Part shown: positions 58,746 to 64,000 of the stretch, in pieces
Layout of the letters: each line of letters opens with the position of its first letter
How positions within the stretch are numbered: position 1 is the first letter of the stretch
Assembly: GCA_024707365.1 (NCBI GenBank)
Contig: JANPZV010000004.1
Span: forward strand, 62,001 to 126,000
DNA: 64,000 nt
Source of the DNA: Terricaulis sp.
GTDB taxonomy: Bacteria; Pseudomonadota; Alphaproteobacteria; Caulobacterales; Aquidulcibacteraceae
Reading direction: 5' to 3'
Notes under the pieces: generated by a model
Seen by the model: only the letters and a program-made list of their open reading frames with translations
Database searches by the model: none
What the model was told of the DNA's origin: nothing
Made by a program: the position numbers and the translations under genes

Positions 58746-58757
58746 GAGTCGAATATA
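58746..58757 (-). promoter_or_regulatory. Probable ssrA promoter -10 element with an adjacent GANTC site
   Basis: On the minus strand TATATT lies at 58757-58752 and GACTC (GANTC) at 58750-58746, just before a perfect 8-base inverted repeat (GTCCGGGC / GCCCGGAC, 58728-58745) that opens the transcript. The -35 region is weak (TTCCCC about 16 bases up). tmRNA is cell-cycle regulated in Caulobacter, so a CcrM site here is suggestive. Confidence 0.4.
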
Positions 58758-58872
58758 GCGCCTGCGCGCGCGAGGGGAAGCGGGCGCAGGCCTTTCGTTG
58801 CGCGGGCGGATGCTCACCCATTTGTCGCGGACTCACGGTACCCCTGAACCTGCGGGAAAATGGGAGAGAGCC

Positions 58873-59560
58873 ATGACAAAAAAAATTCACTGCTGAATTC
58901 ATCGGCACATTCACGCTCGTGCTGTTCGGCTGCGGCGCGGCCGTGCTCGCGGGCTTTGATATTGTGGGCCAACTTGGCATCGCCTTCGCCTTCGGGCTGG
59001 CGATTGTGGCGATGGCCTACGGCATCGGGCCCATCTCGGGCTGCCATGTGAATCCAGCCGTCAGCTTCGGGGTTTGGGCCGCAGGCCGCATGCCGCTCAA
59101 GGAAATGTGGGTCTATTGGGCCGCGCAATGCCTTGGCGCCATCGCTGGCGCGGGCGTGCTTTACCTGATCGCCTCCGGGGCGGACGGCTATTCCATCGCC
59201 AACGGCCTTGGCCAGAACGGCTATGAAGCCGGCTCCCCCGGCGGCTACAGCCTGCAATCGGGCCTCGTCTTTGAAATCGTGGCCACTTTCCTCTTTCTGG
59301 TGTGCATCCTGGGCGTCACCCAAGCGGGCGCGCCGAGCCAGTTCGCGGGCCTCGCCATCGGGCTCACGCTGGTGGTGATCCACATTGTCGGCATCCAGGT
59401 GACGGGCGTTTCGGTGAACCCGGCCCGCTCGCTCGGGCCGGCGGTGTTCGTCGGCGGGCAGGCGCTCGGCCAGCTTTGGCTGTTCATCGTCGCGCCGCTG
59501 ATCGGGGCGGGGATCGCGGGGTACCTCTTCCGGTCGAAACTGCTTTCCGCCGAGGGGTGA
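58873..59560 (+). CDS. aqpZ: Aquaporin Z-like water channel (one frameshift)
   Basis: The corrected 228-residue protein has six membrane helices and two half-helices with the NPA boxes (HVNPAVSFG and [10 protein letters not shown]). The selectivity-filter histidine is kept ([12 protein letters not shown]) with the Arg after the second NPA. The residue three before that NPA is Val instead of the Thr of E. coli AqpZ. Water transport across the inner membrane is expected. An extra A in an eight-A run at 58880 breaks the frame after six codons. GGGAGAGAG precedes the ATG. Confidence 0.9.
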
Positions 59561-59591
59561 GCTTGGGGCCGAGTCGGCCCATATTGGGGGC

Positions 59592-60434
59592 ATGAGCGCA
59601 GAGCCTGCCCCCATCGCCCCCTCGTCTCAATCTGAGGCGGATATCGCCTATGTCGGCCTGCTGCGGGATATTCTCGAAAACGGGATCGACCGGGGGGACC
59701 GCACCGGCACCGGCACGCGCGGCGTGTTCGGCCGCCAGCTGCGCTTTGATCTTGCCGCCGGCTTCCCGCTGCTGACGACCAAGAAGGTGCATCTCAAGAG
59801 CATCATCCTGGAGTTGCTCTGGTTTCTGCGCGGGGATTCCAACGTGCGCTGGCTGCAAGAGCAGGGCGTCACCATCTGGGACGAATGGGCCAATGAGCAA
59901 GGCGAGCTTGGGCCTGTTTATGGCAAGCAATGGCGAAGCTGGGAGGCCAAGGATGGCCGCGTGATCGATCAGATCGCCAATGTCGTCCACGCTATCAAAA
60001 CCAATCCCACTTCACGCCGCCACATCGTATCCGCCTGGAACCCGGCCGAGGTCGATCAAATGGCGCTGCCGCCGTGCCATTGCCTGTTCCAGTTTTTCGT
60101 CGCTGACGGAAAGCTCTCCTGCCAGCTTTATCAGCGCAGCGCCGATGTATTCCTCGGCGTGCCGTTCAACATCGCCAGCTACGCGCTGCTCACACAAATG
60201 ATGGCGCAAGTCACGGGCCTAGAGCCGGGCGAATTCGTGCATACCTTCGGCGACGCGCACCTCTACCACAACCATTTCGACCAAGCCCGCTTGCAGCTCA
60301 CGCGCACGCCGTTCGCGCCGCCGATCATGCGCATCAATCCAGAACGCAAAGATATCTTCGCGTTCGAGTACGGCGACTTCAAACTTGAAGGCTATACGGC
60401 GCATCCGGGGATTAAGGCGCCGATCGCGGTTTAG
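59592..60434 (+). CDS. thyA: Thymidylate synthase ThyA
   Basis: The 280-residue enzyme methylates dUMP to dTMP using methylene-tetrahydrofolate. The catalytic cysteine lies in [10 protein letters not shown], with [14 protein letters not shown] near the start, [12 protein letters not shown], and [12 protein letters not shown] and [12 protein letters not shown] further on. The frame is intact. It shares the region with folA (61790), which regenerates tetrahydrofolate from the dihydrofolate that ThyA makes. Confidence 0.95.
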   Translation: MSAEPAPIAPSSQSEADIAYVGLLRDILENGIDRGDRTGTGTRGVFGRQLRFDLAAGFPLLTTKKVHLKSIILELLWFLRGDSNVRWLQEQGVTIWDEWANEQGELGPVYGKQWRSWEAKDGRVIDQIANVVHAIKTNPTSRRHIVSAWNPAEVDQMALPPCHCLFQFFVADGKLSCQLYQRSADVFLGVPFNIASYALLTQMMAQVTGLEPGEFVHTFGDAHLYHNHFDQARLQLTRTPFAPPIMRINPERKDIFAFEYGDFKLEGYTAHPGIKAPIAV

Positions 60435-60463
60435 CTTGGCGCTTTGCTTGGCGGAGAAAAACT

Positions 60464-60520
60464 CCACCCATCTCCGGGGCGCAGCAAAGCTGCGAGCCCG
60501 GAGCCCAAGAACACAAGCCT
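60464..60520. repeat. Palindromic repeat family B, partial copy
   Basis: CCACCCAT, a GC hairpin (CTCCGGGGCGCAGC and GCTGCGAGCCCGGAG) and AAGAACACAAG match the left half of the full copy at 44527-44658. The right half is absent. It lies 16 bases before the gene at 60537. Confidence 0.6.
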
Positions 60521-60536
60521 CTTAGATTATCGCGGA

Positions 60537-60944
60537 ATGGCTGATTTGCAGACTGATCCGATAGATGCGCTGATTGGGAAGTTAGCTCTCTATCCGAATG
60601 TGCGGTGTCGGCTGGTCGCTAACGGATGCGAGATTGATCCGCCGAACGACGGCGGCTTCAAGATCAACCTCTACCACGCTGGCGATGGTTGGGGCGTTGC
60701 CTTCGGCGAGGGCGGATTTCACGAAGAATTTGCGGATCCAAAAGACGCGCTGGAATTCGTTGCGTTTGGACTTTCGGATCGTTGCCGCTTGCGTGAAGTC
60801 GTGGCGCCGCTATTGCGACGTTCCGTGGTCGAGCGATGCCACGAGAGCGATTGGGCTGTCGTCAGCGAAGTCGGAACGCTAGGGTGGCCCATTCCTTTCG
60901 GCTCCCGCGAGCGGATATTTCAGAACAGGCTAATCGTGGGCTGA
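60537..60944 (+). CDS. Hypothetical protein
   Basis: The 135-residue protein has no signal peptide or membrane helix. It reads NGCEIDPPNDGGFKINLYHAG..GWGVAFGEGGFHEEF, suggesting a small alpha/beta fold, then DPKDALEFVAFGLSDRCRL and a basic end. I recognise no family. Base composition is lower in GC than its neighbours, and it lies between two palindromic repeats (60464-60520 and 60971-61078), so horizontal origin is possible. Confidence 0.55.
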   Translation: MADLQTDPIDALIGKLALYPNVRCRLVANGCEIDPPNDGGFKINLYHAGDGWGVAFGEGGFHEEFADPKDALEFVAFGLSDRCRLREVVAPLLRRSVVERCHESDWAVVSEVGTLGWPIPFGSRERIFQNRLIVG

Positions 60945-60970
60945 GCGCCGCTCCGCGCCAACAGCAGAAA

Positions 60971-61078
60971 TTCGTCATTCCGGGGCTCGCGCAGCGAGAG
61001 CCCGGAAGCCAGGGGCTGCTGTTGCGCCGTTTGCCCCTGGGTTCCGGATCGCGCCTGCGGCGCGTCCGGAATGACGAA
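60971..61078. repeat. Palindromic repeat family C (TCATTCCGG type)
   Basis: The 108-base nested palindrome starts TTCGTCATTCCGG and ends CCGGAATGACGAA. Each arm has its own hairpin (GCTCGCGCAGCGAGAGC and CGCGCCTGCGGCGCG) and the inner pair is CCAGGGGC / GCCCCTGG. The fold is the same cloverleaf plan as family B with different sequence. Confidence 0.8.
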
Positions 61079-61105
61079 GCTGAGGGCGCACGCTAAGCTC
61101 CGCCC

Positions 61106-61765
61106 ATGATCCCCCGCGAACACCTCGACACAGCGCACATCCCCGGCGGCGGCGAACTGCGCCTCTATCAGCGCGGCGCTGAATTCACCGTGGCGCTCGG
61201 CGGCAATGAGCTGATGTCCTCCCGCATGGCGGGCTCGGAGGAAGCGCTGGCGCTGATGGCGATTGAGCGGCTTAAAGCGCCCGCGCCGCATCTGCTGATC
61301 GGCGGCTATGGCATGGGCTTCACGCTGCGCGCCGCGCTGGGGCGCCTTGGCGGGCAAGCGCGCGTCAGCGTGGCGGAGCTTGTGCCGGAAATCATCGCCT
61401 GGGCGCGCGGGCCGATGGCGGCGCTTACGGCCGGCAGCCTCGATGATCCGCGCGTTGCGCTGATCCAAGGCGATGTGGCCGAGGCCATCGCCGCCGCAAA
61501 GGCGCGCTATGATGCGATCCTGCTCGATGTCGATAACGGCCCCGATGGCCTCAGCCGCGCGGCGAATGATCGGCTCTACGCCGCCAGGGGCCTCGCCGCC
61601 GCGAAAGCGGCGCTGAAGCCGGGCGGGGTGCTGGCGATCTGGTCCGCCGGGCCGGACGCAAAATTCACGCGCCGCTTGAAGGACGCGGGCTTTGCCGTCG
61701 AGGAGGCGGTGGTGCGCGCCCGCGCCGGCAAGGGCGCGCGGCATGTGATCTGGTTTGCGCGTTAG
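61106..61765 (+). CDS. Spermidine synthase-like SAM methyltransferase-fold protein
   Basis: The 219-residue protein has LLIGGYGMGFTLRAAL (nucleotide-fold loop), VAELVPEIIAWARGPM, DDPRVALIQGDVAEAI, then DAILLDVDNGPDGL and KPGGVLAIWSAGPD. This is the spermidine synthase/SpeE family fold, but it lacks the N-terminal beta domain, so the reaction is uncertain. The ATG at 61106 is 24 bases before the folA GTG's operon neighbour. The frame is intact. Confidence 0.75.
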   Translation: MIPREHLDTAHIPGGGELRLYQRGAEFTVALGGNELMSSRMAGSEEALALMAIERLKAPAPHLLIGGYGMGFTLRAALGRLGGQARVSVAELVPEIIAWARGPMAALTAGSLDDPRVALIQGDVAEAIAAAKARYDAILLDVDNGPDGLSRAANDRLYAARGLAAAKAALKPGGVLAIWSAGPDAKFTRRLKDAGFAVEEAVVRARAGKGARHVIWFAR

Positions 61766-61789
61766 CGGTGAAGCGGATTAAAACGCGCC

Positions 61790-62317
61790 GTGCCCGAAGC
61801 TTCCGCGCCTCCCAAACTCACCCTCGTTGTCGCCATCGCCAAGAACGGCGTGATCGGCCGCGATGGCGATCTGCCATGGCGGCTCTCCTCCGATCTCAAG
61901 CGCTTCAAAGCCGCCACGCTCGGCAAGCCGGTGCTGATGGGGCGCAAGACCTGGGACAGCTTGCCCAAGAAGCCGCTGCCGGGCCGCGATAATCTCGTGC
62001 TCACCCGCGATCCGAATTTCAAAGCCGAAGGCGCGCGCGTCTATACCGATCTTGCCGCCGCCATCGCCGCTGCGCGCGCGATGGCGCAGCAGGGCGGCGC
62101 TGAGGAGGTCTGCATCATTGGCGGCGCGCAATTGTATGAAGCGACGCTGCCGCTTGCGGATCGCATCATCCTTACCGAAGTAAACCTCGCGCCCGAAGGC
62201 GATGCGCGGCTTGCGCTCGATCTCAGCGATTGGGCCGAGATGAGCGCAGAGCACGCGCCGCGCGGGGAGAAGGACGACGCGGATTTCACGATCCGCGTGC
62301 TGCATCGCAACAAATAG
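61790..62317 (+). CDS. folA: Dihydrofolate reductase
   Basis: The 175-residue enzyme reduces dihydrofolate to tetrahydrofolate with NADPH. Motifs: LVVAIAKNGVIGRDGDLPWRL (with the catalytic acid in place after the W), LMGRKTWDSLP, and VCIIGGAQLYEATLPLADR. GTG start at 61790. It regenerates the cofactor spent by ThyA, which is encoded 1.4 kb upstream on the same strand. The frame is intact. Confidence 0.93.
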   Translation: MPEASAPPKLTLVVAIAKNGVIGRDGDLPWRLSSDLKRFKAATLGKPVLMGRKTWDSLPKKPLPGRDNLVLTRDPNFKAEGARVYTDLAAAIAAARAMAQQGGAEEVCIIGGAQLYEATLPLADRIILTEVNLAPEGDARLALDLSDWAEMSAEHAPRGEKDDADFTIRVLHRNK

Positions 62318-62371
62318 CGCATCACCCAAGGGTATGATTTACGCGCCCGCGCGTGGCGCTAAGCTCAGCCC

Positions 62372-63283
62372 ATGGACATCGAAATTCTCTGCGAAGGGCT
62401 CGGCTTTCCCGAAGGCCCCGTCATCATGCCGGATGGCTCTGTCATCCTCGTGGAAATTCAGCGCAAAACGCTAACGCGCGTGTGGAACGGCAAGCGCGAA
62501 ACCATCGCTGAAATCCCAGGCGGCCCCAATGGCGCCGCGCTCGGCCCCGATGGCGCGATCTACATCACCAATAATGGCGGCTTTGAATATCACGATATCG
62601 GCGGGCTGCTCATTCCCGGCCACGCGCCGCCCGATTACGATACGGGCCGGCTTGAGCGCGTTGATCTCAACACCGGCAAAATCGAGCGGCTTTATGATGC
62701 AATCGACGGCCAACGCCTCTCAGGCCCCAATGATCTTGTGTTCGATAAAGCCGGCGCGATCTGGTTCAGCGATCTTGGCAAAACCTATCCGCGCAGCCTT
62801 GAGCGCGGCGGCCTGTATTACGCCAAGCCCGATGGCTCGCTGCTGCGTGAAATCGCCATCGGCGGCACGGGGCTCAACGGCGTCGGCCTCTCTCCGGATG
62901 AAAGCGTCGTCTACGCCGCCGAAACCGAAACCGGAAAGCTCTGGGCGTTTGATGTGACGGGCGAAGGGCAAGTCGCCCCCGGCGGGCTCGGCGCCATTGG
63001 CCGGCATGTGTTCACCTATCCGGGGCATGTCTATTTCGACAGCCTCGCCATGCAGGCCGATGGCGCAGCGTGCGTCGCCACCATTCTCAATGGCGGTGTC
63101 AGCATCATCCAACCTGACGGCCAATTCAGCCATATCCCGCTGCCCGATCCGCTGGTCACGAACATCTGTTTCGGCGGCGCCGATATGCGCGACGCCTATG
63201 TGACGCTTTCTGGAACCGGCAAGCTGGCGAAGCTGCGCTGGCCCACGCCCGGCAAGCGGCTCAATTTCAATCCGTATCCGTGA
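62372..63283 (+). CDS. SMP-30/gluconolactonase family protein
   Basis: The 303-residue protein is a six-bladed beta-propeller hydrolase. The metal-binding glutamate lies in GLGFPEGPVIMPDGS; others are in NGAALGPDGAIYITNNGG and GPNDLVFDKAGAIWFSDLG, and TGLNGVGLSPDESVVYAAE follows. Family members open lactones such as gluconolactone; the substrate here is not certain. No signal peptide. The frame is intact. Confidence 0.85.
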   Translation: MDIEILCEGLGFPEGPVIMPDGSVILVEIQRKTLTRVWNGKRETIAEIPGGPNGAALGPDGAIYITNNGGFEYHDIGGLLIPGHAPPDYDTGRLERVDLNTGKIERLYDAIDGQRLSGPNDLVFDKAGAIWFSDLGKTYPRSLERGGLYYAKPDGSLLREIAIGGTGLNGVGLSPDESVVYAAETETGKLWAFDVTGEGQVAPGGLGAIGRHVFTYPGHVYFDSLAMQADGAACVATILNGGVSIIQPDGQFSHIPLPDPLVTNICFGGADMRDAYVTLSGTGKLAKLRWPTPGKRLNFNPYP

Positions 63284-63353
63284 TAAGCTCTAACATGCTG
63301 GACATCCGCCCCCGCGCGCATTGAATGGCGCCGTAAGGGGAGATTCTCGCACG

Positions 63354-64000
63354 ATGCGCGCACGCGATTGTAAAATCGTCGCCACCATGGGCCCGGCGTC
63401 CGATCCGCCGGAACGGCTGGCGATGCTGATCCAGGCTGGGGTGGATTGCTTCCGGCTCAATTTCAGCCACGGCGCCAAGGAAGATCACGCCCGCCGCATG
63501 GCCGCGATCCGTGAGGCGGAGGCAAAAGCCGGCGCGCATGTCGGCGTATTCGCCGATCTGCAGGGGCCGAAAATCCGCGTCGGCGCGTTCGAGGGCGGGG
63601 AGATCAAGCTCCGCTATAACGAGATCGTCACGCTGGAAGCCTCCACCGAGCCCGGCGGGCCTGGCCTCATCCGCCTGCCGCACCCGGAGATCGTGCAGGC
63701 GCTGGAGGAGGGCGATATCCTCAAGCTGGATGACGGCAAATTGCAGATCACCGTCACCGAGGTGGGCCGCACGCAGCTGAAAGCGCGCGTCGATTTTGGC
63801 GGCGTGCTGAAAAACCAGAAGGGCCTCAACGTGCCCACGCGCCGCATCCCGATCTCGGCGCTGACGGAGAAGGATCGCGAGGATCTCGTCTACGCGCTCG
63901 ATCTTGGCGTCGATTACATCGCGCTTTCTTTCGTGCAGCACCCGGAAGATGTGCGCGAGGCGCGCGGCCTGATCGGCGATCGCGCCGGCATCATCTCGAA
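63354..64000 (+). CDS. pyk: Pyruvate kinase, N-terminal part
   Basis: The gene runs off the right edge after about 215 codons. It starts DCKIVATMGPASDPPERL, has FRLNFSHGAKEDH (substrate and potassium-site residues), FADLQGPKIRVG, then the B domain and GVDYIALSFVQHPEDV. The enzyme converts PEP and ADP to pyruvate and ATP in glycolysis. AGGGGAGA lies about ten bases before the ATG at 63354. No frameshift is seen in the part present. Confidence 0.93.
   Translation, partial: MRARDCKIVATMGPASDPPERLAMLIQAGVDCFRLNFSHGAKEDHARRMAAIREAEAKAGAHVGVFADLQGPKIRVGAFEGGEIKLRYNEIVTLEASTEPGGPGLIRLPHPEIVQALEEGDILKLDDGKLQITVTEVGRTQLKARVDFGGVLKNQKGLNVPTRRIPISALTEKDREDLVYALDLGVDYIALSFVQHPEDVREARGLIGDRAGIIS

Overview
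The window looks like the chromosome of a GC-rich alphaproteobacterium, most likely Caulobacterales or a Hyphomonadaceae relative (inference). The evidence is: a permuted two-piece tmRNA with an alpha-type SspB adaptor gene beside it; a full CtrA-type site (TTAA-N7-TTAA) plus a CcrM-type GANTC site in front of ftsZ; the DUF4169/ribbon-helix-helix pair beside fumC; and a dcw cluster that runs on into ftsZ, lpxC, bamD and ligA. Nothing suggests a phage, plasmid, integrative element or CRISPR array. The interest lies in extra genes threaded through a core region, in the regulatory sites and in several families of palindromic repeats.

Layout. 1-5 kb: the start of nrdB, an excalibur protein, two tandem secreted paralogues, a GNAT acetyltransferase, two CHAP-domain cell-wall hydrolases (the second behind a CtrA-type site) and a voltage-gated cation channel with an unusual LFDDW filter. 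5-10.7 kb: a TerB-DnaJ protein, a peptidoglycan amidase flanked by three copies of one palindromic repeat, and PEP carboxylase. 10.8-36.5 kb: rnpB, then rsmH-ftsL-ftsI-murE-murF-mraY-murD-ftsW-murG, an insert of two small membrane proteins, an ECF sigma factor and a membrane partner, then murC, murB, ddl, ftsQ, ftsA and ftsZ. Minus-strand genes are interspersed: two lipoproteins, two TIR-type membrane proteins and an exported leucyl aminopeptidase. mraZ is not present. 36.6-44 kb: metY, a TPR protein, lpxC, bamD, ligA. 44-52 kb: PH-domain and NTF2-like proteins, aminopeptidase P, prmA, an orphan antitoxin with a toxin stub, uvrD/pcrA. 52-57.5 kb: DUF4169/RHH, fumC, a RusA-like resolvase and a phospholipid cluster (plsC, cdsA, CDP-alcohol transferase). 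57.5-64 kb: sspB, ssrA (tmRNA), aqpZ, thyA, a methyltransferase-like protein, folA, an SMP-30 protein and the start of pyk.

Sequence quality. About 27 small frameshifts interrupt 18 genes, among them essential ones (murD, murE, murF, murG, ftsA, ftsZ, bamD, ligA, cdsA). Many fall in homopolymers or GC dinucleotide runs, and shifting one or two bases restores the family sequence each time. I read these as uncorrected long-read assembly indels. Such genes are annotated as single CDSs spanning the shift, with the position given.

How the genes work together. Most of the window makes and remodels the envelope and divides the cell: peptidoglycan precursor synthesis (murB-G, mraY, ddl), septal synthesis (ftsI, ftsW, ftsL, ftsQ), the ring (ftsA, ftsZ), lipid A (lpxC), outer-membrane assembly (bamD), phospholipids (cdsA, plsC) and cell-wall hydrolases (CHAP, amidase). 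The CtrA and GANTC sites suggest that part of this is tied to the cell cycle. A second theme is ribosome rescue: tmRNA and the adaptor that brings its tagged products to ClpXP lie side by side.
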